Below are positions 14,215 to 23,243 of a DNA stretch of 64,000 nucleotides, in pieces (within the stretch, counting starts at the first letter, position 1; each line of letters starts with the position of its first letter). A program made the translations under genes and the position numbers. This DNA comes from Anaerolineaceae bacterium (lineage in GTDB: Bacteria; Chloroflexota; Anaerolineae; Aggregatilineales; Phototrophicaceae). The notes under the pieces are model-generated. The model was given only the letters and a program-made list of their open reading frames with translations. It made no database searches and was not told where the DNA came from. The stretch is taken from contig NZXX01000011.1 of the NCBI GenBank assembly GCA_002702065.1, positions 1 through 64,000 of the forward strand, written 5' to 3'.

Positions 14215-16113
14215 CTATTTGGTCACGCGCAGCGACCACGTATCCTGCTGTGCCGGGTTCGTCGCCGTCAGGACGATGCGGAAGACCTGATCGCCCCAGA
14301 CGCTGCCGAGCCGTTCGTCGGTGATGGCTACCGGTTCGATGGCGGCGCTGAATTGGGCCGCGTCGTAAATCACGATACCGCTGCCTGCCTGTCGTCCAGC
14401 GGCAACCGGGCGCGGACTGAGGGTGATTTGTCCCGGCTGGCTCAGGTCGGTGGCGGAGGCGGTGAGCAGGTTCATGGTCATGGACTGCGGCGCGTGGTCG
14501 AGCTGATAGCGGTCGTCGATGGTGATGCCTTTGCCGCGCTCCAGCCGGACGGTGCGCTGCCAGCTGGTTAACCCGGCTTCTGGCGGATACGACCTAGCAA
14601 TGTCGAGCCGCATTTCAGCCTGCGTCTCATCCGCCTGATAATGCACGTCGCGCGCGGCAAACTGCTGGCCGGGGGCCTGCATCACACCGTCGATGGTGGG
14701 CAGGTTGTGGTAGCCGGACTGCATCGTCCAGATTTCATAGCGCCTGTCGCTGAAGGTCTTCATGCTGTAGGTTTCGACGCCGGCGTCGATCAGCACCGGC
14801 AGGCCATCGATAAAGACGACGAACTGGCCGATGTCGTTGTGATTGTGACTCTCGGCGTTGTGGCCGCCTTTGGCCGCGACATAAAACCCATCTGTCGAAC
14901 GGTCCTGATCGCGGGCGGTCATGACTTCGATGACAGGCAGCCAGACATCGCGCGGCAGCGGCGCATAACCGGGTGCGTCGGCCATCTCGTTGATGCTGAC
15001 CAGCAGCGGCAGTTCGCGGGCGATGCTCTTGTTGGGGCGGGTCCAGTTATCACCGGGGGGCGGGTCGAACAGATTCTGCTCGTGCGCGGCCCAGACGCCC
15101 ATCGCCATCATGTCCGGGTCGTTGATGCGCTTGCCGTAGTTGTAGACCAGCCCGGCTTCGGGTTCGATGATGGCGGACGCGTCGGCAAAGTTGACGAAAT
15201 AATCTTCCGAAATCTGCACGCGGTAAATGAACTGGCCCATATTGCGCACAAGCGGTTCATCATAGACATCGACCTGACCATCGGTCGCCATGTACAGCAG
15301 TTCGAGGCATTCGTACATGGATGCGCCAGCGCGCCCCCAGTAACCGGGGCCTTCATCACAGCCGCCGTCGGTGGGGTAGGGGTCGATAAATTTGTCGAGG
15401 CTGCGCATGATCTTGCCGACCGAGGCTTTGCGGCGGGCGTCGTCCGGCTCGACCAGCAGCAGGCACGTCAGCCAGTTGGAGTGAATCCAGGGGTTCCAGT
15501 TGTTGGGGCGGTGGTTCGGGTCGGCAAAGCCCATCCAGCCGAAGTCGTCGCGTTCAAGGTTGGGCGTCAGGATGCGGTAGTCGATTTCGCGTTCGACGCG
15601 TGGGCGAATGACGGATGATACCTCGTCGAGCTGCGGGCCGATCAAATAGAGCGTATAGGCCACCAGTGCGCCGGTTTCGGCAGCGAACAGATCGACGGTA
15701 GGTTCGGCGGTATCGGGCAGCGTGCGCCCGGCCACCTGCACACCGACATGCGCAGGCAGGCCCCAGTATGATTCTTCCAGCAGCGTCCACAGGCCATTGG
15801 CGGCAGCATCGACAAAGCGGCCTTCGCCTTCCATACATTCCGCCAGCACCAGATCGACCAGCTTGCCGCGCCGCTCGAAGTATTTCTTTTCATAGTTGAT
15901 GCGGTTGCCGATGCGGGCGACTTCGAGGAACAGCGTCGCCGGGAGCGCGGGCCAGTCGTATTGCAGCGCCACTTCGCCGCGCCGGATGTAAGCCTTGCGC
16001 ACGGAATCCGGCAGCGATGTCCAGAAGTCACGCTGCTGTGCCGTGGGGTAGGGTTGCCAGTCTGCCTTTGATACGAGGTTGAGCGATTCAGGAGCATATC
16101 TTTGAGAAAGCAT
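14215..16113 (-). CDS. Heparinase II/III-like polysaccharide lyase
   Basis: Predicted eliminase of acidic polysaccharides, 632 residues. An alpha/alpha-toroid occupies roughly residues 1-360, with NNWNPWIHSNWLTCLLL and DGGCDEGPGYWGRAG blocks typical of this fold. A beta-sandwich region follows with GGHNAESHNHNDIGQFVVFIDG, the hallmark of the heparinase II/III C-terminal domain, where the histidines line the active site and zinc site. No signal peptide is seen, so it may act on imported oligosaccharides. ATG 16113 has AAGGA 6 nt upstream. Upstream of and probably co-transcribed with the enolase-superfamily dehydratase. Confidence 0.82.
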   Translation of the reverse strand: MLSQRYAPESLNLVSKADWQPYPTAQQRDFWTSLPDSVRKAYIRRGEVALQYDWPALPATLFLEVARIGNRINYEKKYFERRGKLVDLVLAECMEGEGRFVDAAANGLWTLLEESYWGLPAHVGVQVAGRTLPDTAEPTVDLFAAETGALVAYTLYLIGPQLDEVSSVIRPRVEREIDYRILTPNLERDDFGWMGFADPNHRPNNWNPWIHSNWLTCLLLVEPDDARRKASVGKIMRSLDKFIDPYPTDGGCDEGPGYWGRAGASMYECLELLYMATDGQVDVYDEPLVRNMGQFIYRVQISEDYFVNFADASAIIEPEAGLVYNYGKRINDPDMMAMGVWAAHEQNLFDPPPGDNWTRPNKSIARELPLLVSINEMADAPGYAPLPRDVWLPVIEVMTARDQDRSTDGFYVAAKGGHNAESHNHNDIGQFVVFIDGLPVLIDAGVETYSMKTFSDRRYEIWTMQSGYHNLPTIDGVMQAPGQQFAARDVHYQADETQAEMRLDIARSYPPEAGLTSWQRTVRLERGKGITIDDRYQLDHAPQSMTMNLLTASATDLSQPGQITLSPRPVAAGRQAGSGIVIYDAAQFSAAIEPVAITDERLGSVWGDQVFRIVLTATNPAQQDTWSLRVTK

Positions 16114-16177
16114 CAAACATCCTTTTATCTGTAAATAATTGCAGACGAAAATCTAATCAATAAATTCATCGACATAG

Positions 16178-17317
16178 TCAGTAATCGGCAATCCAGCCAA
16201 TGATGGTAGCCGTTGGATCAGCCTCATTCTTTGAGAAAATGGTTGAGATTTCGATTGTCTCGGTATCCAAGAGATATCCATACGTTTCATCACTAACATT
16301 ATCATATGCAGTAAAAGCATAGAAACGTCCTTCTGTATCCCAACCACTACTGTCCATGCGGAATTGGAAATTGGTGAGCGTTAAACAAGTTTGTAGCAGG
16401 CTGTCCTCACGCCAAATAGCGATTGTGGTAGCAAATGTTCCCGCCTGAGCATCAATCGATTGAAATACAATGTCGCTGCTGTGGGGGGATAATATTGGGT
16501 TTTGTAATAGGTATTCTTCACTGACATCTGTAACTTGCCATATTGAATCTTTCCGAACATCGAATTTAAACCAATTCCCGTTGTTATCCATAACGAGAAA
16601 CCGATCATTGTCTGCCCACTTATACGCTCTGGCCGTTATGTTGATCCACCTTCCTGACAATTGATTGTCCAATATAAGCGGCGCACTATCAATCAGATTC
16701 CAGAAGATGAATTCACTATCATAGTTTCTATAATCGATAACCACAGCCAGTGAAAAATTTTCATTAAACACGATGTCCCAATCCCCCCAAATACTTTCGC
16801 CAACTGTTGTATTCGGAGGTGCAGGGATATTTGCCGATAAGGATACAAACGTGGCATCGGATGTGTCAACAATCGTGTATTGTTGTTCTCTGCCGTTGCT
16901 TATGAACCCAACACTCTGATTGTCTATCCAATGGAGATCAATGATCTGAACTATAGTTGAGTCGCCCTTAAAAACCAACCGATGGCGATCCTGTTTCATA
17001 TCCAACAAGGTGAGTTTAATCTGATTCGTGTCTTCTCCATAAACGATTTGCGCATAAATTAACTTGCTTTGATCTGGACTCAAGCTCAGTTGAACTGAAC
17101 GAAGGGGTAGGCGATGACCGGTATCGTATTGTTCGCCAGTCTGGAGATCGTACTGCCACACTTCTTGTTCAATCTCAGTTGTCAGGCTAAACAAAATACG
17201 CTGATTTTCTGGACTTGGTATTCTGATTATAGGCGATTGACAGTCATGCTGAGCGTAGGTCAACAAGGTTGGAGACATCAATAGAACCAACGCGATGAAG
17301 ATGTCTCGAGTTCGCAT
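16178..17317 (-). CDS. Secreted beta-propeller-like protein, AT-rich
   Basis: Encodes 379 residues with a clear N-terminal signal peptide (hydrophobic IFIALVLLMSPTLLTYA, cleavage after AYAQ-like site). The mature part shows repeated YDLQTGE / SLSPDQSKLIYAQ / LSPHSSDIVFQS segments of the TolB/WD40 beta-propeller kind, about 40 residues apart. No catalytic motif was found. Base composition is visibly AT-richer than both neighbours (near 40-45% GC by eye against about 60%), which suggests recent transfer. It stands alone between the heparinase-like gene and galT. Function unknown; probably an extracytoplasmic binding protein. Confidence 0.6.
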   Translation of the reverse strand: MRTRDIFIALVLLMSPTLLTYAQHDCQSPIIRIPSPENQRILFSLTTEIEQEVWQYDLQTGEQYDTGHRLPLRSVQLSLSPDQSKLIYAQIVYGEDTNQIKLTLLDMKQDRHRLVFKGDSTIVQIIDLHWIDNQSVGFISNGREQQYTIVDTSDATFVSLSANIPAPPNTTVGESIWGDWDIVFNENFSLAVVIDYRNYDSEFIFWNLIDSAPLILDNQLSGRWINITARAYKWADNDRFLVMDNNGNWFKFDVRKDSIWQVTDVSEEYLLQNPILSPHSSDIVFQSIDAQAGTFATTIAIWREDSLLQTCLTLTNFQFRMDSSGWDTEGRFYAFTAYDNVSDETYGYLLDTETIEISTIFSKNEADPTATIIGWIADY

Positions 17318-17494
17318 GAATTACTCTTTCAAATCTAACTCAGCTATTTACGCAATTATGCGTTCATCCATAATCCCTCAAAGATAGCCTGCCTGTGATG
17401 CGCCTGCCAGCGTGATGGCCTCAAATGCCTGTGTTTTCGGGGCTGGTGGTGCTACACTCGTGCCACATTTTGTAAACAGACTGAGAGTATCACG

Positions 17495-18532
17495 ATGTTT
17501 AATCCTGTTGATCATCCACACCGCCGCCTGAACCCGCTGACCGGGGAATATGTGCTGGTGTCGCCGCATCGGAACAAGCGACCGTGGCAGGGCCGCGTCG
17601 AAAAAATCGCCGACGAACAGCGCCCTCAGCATGACCCGGACTGCTACCTGTGTCCGGGCAATACGCGCGCCAATGGTGAACAAAACCCGGATTATGAAAA
17701 CACGTTTGTTTTTACCAACGACTTCGCCGCGCTGCTGCCGGATGCGCCGGAGCCACCATCTGATCTACCGCCGCTGCTGCGCATGGATGGCGTGCAGGGC
17801 ACCTGCCGGGTCGTGTGCTTCTCGCCGCGCCATGACCTGACTTTGCCGGAAATGGACCTGCCGACGATTCGACGGGTGGTGGATGTCTGGGCGGAGCAGG
17901 TGGTCGACCTGGGCCGGGCGTACCGCTGGGTGCAGGTGTTCGAAAACAAGGGGCAGGCGATGGGCGCATCCAACCCGCACCCACACGGGCAGGTATGGGC
18001 GTTGAATACGCTGCCGAATGAGATCATGAATGAAGACGAACACCAGCGTTCCTATCTGCAGCAGCATGACGCGCCGCTGCTGGTGGAGTATGCGGCCCTG
18101 GAAACCGAACGTCAGGAACGCGTGGTCGTCGAGAATGACCACTGGCTGGCGGTGGTGCCGTTCTGGGCGGTGTGGCCATTCGAGATTTTGCTGCTGCCAC
18201 GCCGCCATGTGCTGCGTCTGCCCGATCTGGAAGATGCCGAACGCGACGGGCTGGCCGATATTCTCAAACGGCTGCTGACGAAGTACGATAATCTGTTTGA
18301 AACATCGTTTCCGTATTCGATGGGCTGGCACGGTGCGCCGCTGGATGAAGGCGACTACAACCACTGGCAGCTTCATGCGCATTTTTACCCGCCGCTGCTG
18401 CGGTCGGCGACGGTGCGCAAGTGGATGGTCGGGTTCGAGATGCTGGGCGAGTCGCAGCGCGACCTGACCGCGGAACAGGCTGCCGAGCGTTTGCGCGAAC
18501 TTTCGGAGACGCATTACAAAGCCGGGGCTTAA
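17495..18532 (+). CDS. galT: Galactose-1-phosphate uridylyltransferase
   Basis: Exchanges UMP between UDP-glucose and galactose-1-phosphate in the Leloir pathway. The 345-residue product has the N-terminal substrate block RRLNPLTGEYVLVSPHR, the zinc pair CYLCPGN near residue 50, and the active-site NPHPHGQVW with the nucleophilic histidine H164. The C-terminal HAHFYPPLLRS region supplies further zinc and active-site residues. Length fits class I GalT. It is followed after 105 bp by galK on the same strand, the usual gal operon order. An epimerase gene (galE) is not in the window. Confidence 0.95.
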   Translation: MFNPVDHPHRRLNPLTGEYVLVSPHRNKRPWQGRVEKIADEQRPQHDPDCYLCPGNTRANGEQNPDYENTFVFTNDFAALLPDAPEPPSDLPPLLRMDGVQGTCRVVCFSPRHDLTLPEMDLPTIRRVVDVWAEQVVDLGRAYRWVQVFENKGQAMGASNPHPHGQVWALNTLPNEIMNEDEHQRSYLQQHDAPLLVEYAALETERQERVVVENDHWLAVVPFWAVWPFEILLLPRRHVLRLPDLEDAERDGLADILKRLLTKYDNLFETSFPYSMGWHGAPLDEGDYNHWQLHAHFYPPLLRSATVRKWMVGFEMLGESQRDLTAEQAAERLRELSETHYKAGA

Positions 18533-18575
18533 CCGGTGCGACGCGAACGGGCGACACAGGAGTCGGCCCTATAGC

Positions 18576-18587
18576 TACAATATTGTA
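18576..18587. promoter_or_regulatory. Palindrome TACAATATTGTA upstream of galK
   Basis: A perfect 12-bp palindrome in the galT-galK gap, 51 bp before the galK start. Possible operator or part of an internal promoter (TACAAT). Position is the only functional hint. Confidence 0.3.
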
Positions 18588-18637
18588 TTGGAAACCAGGC
18601 GGTATCATTTTCATTCCATTACTCATGAGAGGTCATC

Positions 18638-19780
18638 ATGTCACTTCAGGAACAAGTGATTTCAGAATTTCAGGAACGTTACGATGGTGCGCCCGCCTAT
18701 GTGGTGCGGGCACCGGGGCGCGTCAATCTGATCGGCGAACATACCGATTACAATGACGGCTTTGTTATGCCGATGGCGATCGACCGCGCGACATGGATCG
18801 CCCTCAGCCCGCGCAATGACGGCCAGGTAAAACTGTATTCGATGGACTTCAACGAGACGGTTTCGTTTTCGCTGGGGCATTTCGAGAACAACGACTCCGG
18901 CTGGCTGGAATACGTTAAGGGCATGGCCTGGGTGCTGAAAGCGGCAGGCTACCGGCTGAACGGCTGGAATGGTGTGATCGCGGGGGATGTGCCGGTGGCG
19001 GCGGGGCTATCGTCCTCGGCAGCGGTGGAACTGGCGACGGCGCGTGCCTTTGCCGCGATTTCGGATGTGCCCTGGCAACCGGCGGTCATTGCCCGGCTGG
19101 CGCAGCGTGCCGAAAATGAGTGGGTCGGCGTGAGCTGCGGCATCATGGACCAGATGATTTCGGCGGCGGGGGTAGAAGGCACCGCGCTGTTGATCGACTG
19201 CCGTTCGCTGGAAACGACTAATGCGCCGCTGCCGCCAGATACAGCGGTGGTAGTGCTGGATACAGCCACCCGCCGGGGACTGGTCGATTCGGCCTATAAC
19301 GAGCGCCGGTCTCAATGTGAGGAAGCGGCCCGCTTTTTCGGTGTGGCGGCCTTGCGGGATGTATCGCTGGCCGATTTTGAAGCACGCGCAGGCGAACTCG
19401 ATGACCTGACTCGCCGCCGGGCGCGCCACGTCATCACCGAGAATGATCGCACTCTGGCTGCCGCCGAAGCCATGAAAGCAGGTGACGCGGTGACGCTGGG
19501 CAAGCTGATGAACGCCAGCCACACCAGCCTGCGCGATGATTTCGAAGTGTCGTCCGATGCGCTCAACAGCATGGTCAACTGCGCACAGGGGCACGCGGGC
19601 TGCTTTGGGGCACGGATGACCGGGGCCGGGTTCGGCGGTTGTGCGGTGGCACTGGTGGCGGTCGATCAGGTTGATGATTTTGTGGCGCACGTGGAGCAGT
19701 GTTACCAGCAGGCGACAGATCTTCAGCCAAATATTTACGTTTGCCAGCCAACCAATGGGGCAGAACTGCTGCGCGGGTAA
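18638..19780 (+). CDS. galK: Galactokinase
   Basis: Phosphorylates galactose to galactose-1-phosphate, the first Leloir step. The 380-residue GHMP kinase has the galactokinase signature GRVNLIGEHTDYNDGFVMP near residue 28, the phosphate-binding loop PVAAGLSSSAAVELA near 120 and the C-terminal MTGAGFGGCAVALV block. Length fits the family. AGAGG precedes the ATG. With galT immediately upstream and the alpha-galactosidase at 9.6 kb it completes a route from alpha-galactosides to UDP-galactose/glucose-1-phosphate. Confidence 0.96.
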   Translation: MSLQEQVISEFQERYDGAPAYVVRAPGRVNLIGEHTDYNDGFVMPMAIDRATWIALSPRNDGQVKLYSMDFNETVSFSLGHFENNDSGWLEYVKGMAWVLKAAGYRLNGWNGVIAGDVPVAAGLSSSAAVELATARAFAAISDVPWQPAVIARLAQRAENEWVGVSCGIMDQMISAAGVEGTALLIDCRSLETTNAPLPPDTAVVVLDTATRRGLVDSAYNERRSQCEEAARFFGVAALRDVSLADFEARAGELDDLTRRRARHVITENDRTLAAAEAMKAGDAVTLGKLMNASHTSLRDDFEVSSDALNSMVNCAQGHAGCFGARMTGAGFGGCAVALVAVDQVDDFVAHVEQCYQQATDLQPNIYVCQPTNGAELLRG

Positions 19781-19817
19781 GCTACCGGCGTGGCATCAGA
19801 AAAGGGGGAAGGACCAC

Positions 19818-20144
19818 ATGAATGCAATCGACCGTGATGAACTGAAGGAGAAGCTGGATCGAGGCGATGATATTGTTCTCGTGATGGTACTGGGCGACTG
19901 GGCCTTTCGGGCCAGCCATATACCCGGTTCGGTGAATTACTCGTCACCGGAAGAAGCCATGCAGGTGCTGGACAAGAACGCGGAAATTGTTGTGTATTGT
20001 TCCGGGGGGACATGCCCGGCCAGCAAGTATGCCTATGATATGCTGGTCTACAATGGATTTGTGAATGTCCGGCGTTATGCCGGTGGCCTTGCGGACTGGC
20101 AGGCTGCTGGCTATCCGCTGGAAGGTGACATGACCACGCCCTGA
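19818..20144 (+). CDS. Single-domain rhodanese-like protein
   Basis: Encodes 108 residues, a single rhodanese domain that would carry sulfur as a persulfide on C61. Visible elements are the entry ASHIPGSVNYS block near residue 32 and the active-site loop YCSGGTCPAS, then YAGGLADWQAAGYPLEG at the end. The loop is longer in small residues than the common CxxGxRS form and carries a second cysteine (C66), which could form a disulfide. AAGGA precedes ATG 19818; the frame extends upstream over galK without homology. It follows galK by 37 bp and may be read through from it, but no metabolic link is evident. Confidence 0.82.
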   Translation: MNAIDRDELKEKLDRGDDIVLVMVLGDWAFRASHIPGSVNYSSPEEAMQVLDKNAEIVVYCSGGTCPASKYAYDMLVYNGFVNVRRYAGGLADWQAAGYPLEGDMTTP

Positions 20145-20268
20145 TCGCGGGGTCGCTGTCTGGGCAGGTGGTGCTGTCGACACATGGAAACTTCTGGGCA
20201 ATAAACGACCTTGCCGCCTGTCAATCACATGATACGATCACGCGCAGTGGGAAAGGTGCTGGAAACAC

Positions 20269-21582
20269 ATGCGGCGAGAGCGATCAAAAGTGGTGTGGGC
20301 CGGGGTCAGCGGCGTGTTGATGGGGGGTATCAGCGGTGCCATCATCGGCGCCAGCGTCGACCCGGTGCGCGGTGGCTGGGTCGGTGGGGTAGTGGGCGCG
20401 ATCTACCTCGGTCTGGCCGAAGCCATTACCGACTGGCGCAGGCAGTCCGCTGCCTTCAAACCGCTGTGGCATCGCATTATCGGCTCAACCCTTATTACAG
20501 CAGCGCTGGGCGTGGTCGTCAGTGCGGTGATTGGCCCGGTCGCGACCTGCCTGCTGCTGGGGCTGGTTGTTGGGCTGTTTGGGCTGGGGCCGAAAAAGCT
20601 GGCGGTCGGCATCGTTATTGGCATTGCGGCGGCGCTGGTGTATGCGACCCTGCCCACCGATGCGAACATTGCGCTGCTCAGTGGTTTGATCGTGCTGATC
20701 TACCGGCTGGTGCTGGCAGTCGTCTTTCGGGATACGTCGCCGCTGGAGTTCACCGGCGAACAGGTTTCACCCGATCAGGCGCGTTATGTCGTGCCGTTTG
20801 AAGCGCATACCGGCTACATTGGCGCGGAATATATGCGTCAGCTGGCCATCGAGACCAGCGGCCTGTTCGAGCGCAACCGCCACGATATCGGCATCGTTGA
20901 AAGCATGGAGGCGCTGCGCGGGCCACACTTCGACCCCGCCCAGATAGACCCGCTGATCCGCGAGTTTTACGAACACACCACACGCTTCAAACTGACGATT
21001 GTCCCGTGCTGGAACCCCTTCATCAAGCCGTTCTTTTTGTTATATCGCAATTCGATTGCCCGCCCGATTGGTCAGGCAAACCTGCCCTTCAACACCGAAG
21101 AAGTGCAGCGGGGTGTCGTCAGCTATATCGATGCGGTGGACATTGCCAACCCACAGACACCGGACCAGATCGAGACCATTCGCGGGTGGGTGCGGGCCTT
21201 CGAGGCGACGGGCGAGGCGATCTATGTCGGCATCTATACCGTCGTGCGCCAGCAGGACATTGGTTACGTCAGTGTTGGTTTTCCGCTGCCAGAATCAAAC
21301 TTTACGGCGACGCTGCTGCCGTATAATCAGGGTAGTCATCTGCTATTACGGACACACCACACGGGTCTGGACTTTCCGGGGCACTATGTCAGTTTCATCG
21401 AAGACAATGGTGCGCTGACGATCCTCAAACTGCCGACGATGGGCGAGGAGATTGAGGTTTACATCAGGGATGGTCAACTGAAAACCGATCATCGTTTTTA
21501 CTTTGGCGAATTCAATTTTTTGACGCTGAATTACAGCATCGAGCGCGAGGCAGGGCTACAAGCAGGGGGAGATCAGGGATGA
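20269..21582 (+). CDS. Multi-pass membrane protein with C-terminal soluble domain, first gene of a redox/signalling operon
   Basis: Unrecognised 437-residue protein. Residues 1-160 contain about four to six membrane segments rich in glycine and alanine (GVLMGGISGAIIGASV, VGGVVGAIYLGLA, LGVVVSAVIGPVATCLLLGLVVGLFG, VIGIAAALVYATL). Residues 165-437 are predicted soluble and beta-rich, with no motif I can name. The stop codon overlaps the start of the next gene (ATGA), so it is translated together with the receiver-reductase fusion and, through that, the histidine kinase. A sensory or anchoring role for those partners is an inference from the operon only. Confidence 0.7.
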   Translation: MRRERSKVVWAGVSGVLMGGISGAIIGASVDPVRGGWVGGVVGAIYLGLAEAITDWRRQSAAFKPLWHRIIGSTLITAALGVVVSAVIGPVATCLLLGLVVGLFGLGPKKLAVGIVIGIAAALVYATLPTDANIALLSGLIVLIYRLVLAVVFRDTSPLEFTGEQVSPDQARYVVPFEAHTGYIGAEYMRQLAIETSGLFERNRHDIGIVESMEALRGPHFDPAQIDPLIREFYEHTTRFKLTIVPCWNPFIKPFFLLYRNSIARPIGQANLPFNTEEVQRGVVSYIDAVDIANPQTPDQIETIRGWVRAFEATGEAIYVGIYTVVRQQDIGYVSVGFPLPESNFTATLLPYNQGSHLLLRTHHTGLDFPGHYVSFIEDNGALTILKLPTMGEEIEVYIRDGQLKTDHRFYFGEFNFLTLNYSIEREAGLQAGGDQG

Positions 21583-23243
21583 GTACCAAACCGGTTATTC
21601 TGTCAGTCGATGATGAGGTGTCCGTGCTGCGGGCCATCGAACGCGATGTGCGAGCGCGGTTCGGCGGTGAGTACCGCGTGATGGGGGTCGAAAGCGGCGA
21701 GGAAGCGCTGGAGGTGGTGCAGGAACTGAAGAAGCGCAACGATGTGATTGCGCTGTTTCTGGTCGACCAGCGGATGCCGAATATGAGTGGCACCGAATTT
21801 CTGAAGGAAGCGATCAAATTTTACCCGGATGCGCGCAAAGTGCTGCTGACGGCTTATGCCGATACGGAAGCGGCAGTATCCAGCATCAACGAGATTGGCC
21901 TCGACCACTACCTGATGAAGCCCTGGCACCCGCTTGAACTGAATTTCTACCCGGTGCTGGATGATTTGCTGGGGGAATGGTCCGCCAATTTTGAACGGCC
22001 ATACGATGGTATCCGCGTGTATGGAACGCTGTGGTCCACAACCAGCTATGAAGTCAAGCATTTCCTATCCCGAAACCAGATTCCTTACCAGTGGCTCGAC
22101 ATTGAAATCAATGAGGAAGCGCGCGTGCTGGTCGAATCGCTGGAGGAGGAACAGCGTCATCTGCCGGTGGTTATCTTCCCCGATGGCGAAACGCTGTCAC
22201 AGCCGGATCAGCACCGGCTGGCGGCAAAGATCGGCTTGCACACACGTGCCAACCAGCCATTTTATGACCTGATTATCATTGGTGCCGGCCCGGCAGGGTT
22301 GGGCGCGGCGGTTTATGGCGGGTCCGAAGGGCTGCGCACGGTGATGATCGAAAAGATGGCGACGGGTGGGCAGGCCGGGACGAGTTCGCGCATTGAAAAT
22401 TATCTGGGTTTCCCCAAGGGACTCAGCGGTGCGGACCTGGCCCGCCGGGCGACCACCCAGGCGCTGCGGTTTGGCGTCGAAATTCTGACAACTGCTGAAG
22501 TGACCTGCATTCGGGTAGAAGACCCGTATCGTTATGTCAAGCTGGCAGATGGCACAGAGCTGAGCTGCAAGGCACTGGTGATTGCGACTGGTGTCACCAC
22601 GCGGCGGCTGGATGCGCCGGGGATTGACAAGTTTACCGGAGCCGGGGTGTATTATGGTGCAGCACTGTCGGAAGCGGCGCTGTATCGTGGTCAGCCGGTG
22701 TGCATTGTCGGTGGGGCGAACTCCGCCGGGCAGGGGGCGGTGTTCTTCTCGCGCTATGCCAGCAAGGTCACCCTGCTGGTGCGGGGCACATCGCTGGAAA
22801 CGGGTATGTCGAAGTATCTGGTCGACCAGATTGAGGCGATCCACAACATCGAAGTGCGTACCCGTGCCGAGGTGGTGGAAGTCGAGGGTGACAAACGGTT
22901 ACGCGCGGTTGTGACGCAGAACGGCGACACGGGTGAAAAACAGCGGCTGGACGCAGCGGCTCTGTTTTTGTTCATCGGTGCAATTCCGCATACGGATATG
23001 CTGGACGGCGTGGTCGAACGCAACAATGCCGGTTTCATTTTGACCGGTCAGGATTTGATTCATGAGGGGCAGCGGCCAGCGGGCTGGAAGCTCAAACGCG
23101 ACCCCTTCTATCTGGAAACCAGTGTGCCGGGCATTTTTGCCGCCGGGGATGTGCGACAGGGGGCCGTGCGGCGCGTGGCGTCGGCGGTGGGCGAAGGTGC
23201 GATTGCAGTCAGTCTTGTGCATCAATACTTGAGGACGGTTTAA
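21579..23243 (+). CDS. Receiver - glutaredoxin-like - thioredoxin-reductase-like fusion lacking catalytic cysteines
   Basis: A 554-residue three-domain protein. Residues 5-130 are a response-regulator receiver with acidic pocket D11/D12, phospho-acceptor D63 and K114. Residues 145-222 resemble glutaredoxin, but the CPYC site reads STTS (S153-S156). Residues 228-554 match thioredoxin reductase: FAD motif IIIGAGPAG, the EKMATGGQAGTSSRIENYLGFP block, NADPH motif GGANSAGQGA and the C-terminal FAAGDVR. The CATC redox pair is replaced by YYGAAL (358-363). It should bind FAD and NADPH but cannot run thiol exchange. It overlaps both neighbours (ATGA, TAATG). Databases often label such fusions as response regulator/thioredoxin reductase; function unknown. 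Confidence 0.88.
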   Translation: MSTKPVILSVDDEVSVLRAIERDVRARFGGEYRVMGVESGEEALEVVQELKKRNDVIALFLVDQRMPNMSGTEFLKEAIKFYPDARKVLLTAYADTEAAVSSINEIGLDHYLMKPWHPLELNFYPVLDDLLGEWSANFERPYDGIRVYGTLWSTTSYEVKHFLSRNQIPYQWLDIEINEEARVLVESLEEEQRHLPVVIFPDGETLSQPDQHRLAAKIGLHTRANQPFYDLIIIGAGPAGLGAAVYGGSEGLRTVMIEKMATGGQAGTSSRIENYLGFPKGLSGADLARRATTQALRFGVEILTTAEVTCIRVEDPYRYVKLADGTELSCKALVIATGVTTRRLDAPGIDKFTGAGVYYGAALSEAALYRGQPVCIVGGANSAGQGAVFFSRYASKVTLLVRGTSLETGMSKYLVDQIEAIHNIEVRTRAEVVEVEGDKRLRAVVTQNGDTGEKQRLDAAALFLFIGAIPHTDMLDGVVERNNAGFILTGQDLIHEGQRPAGWKLKRDPFYLETSVPGIFAAGDVRQGAVRRVASAVGEGAIAVSLVHQYLRTV

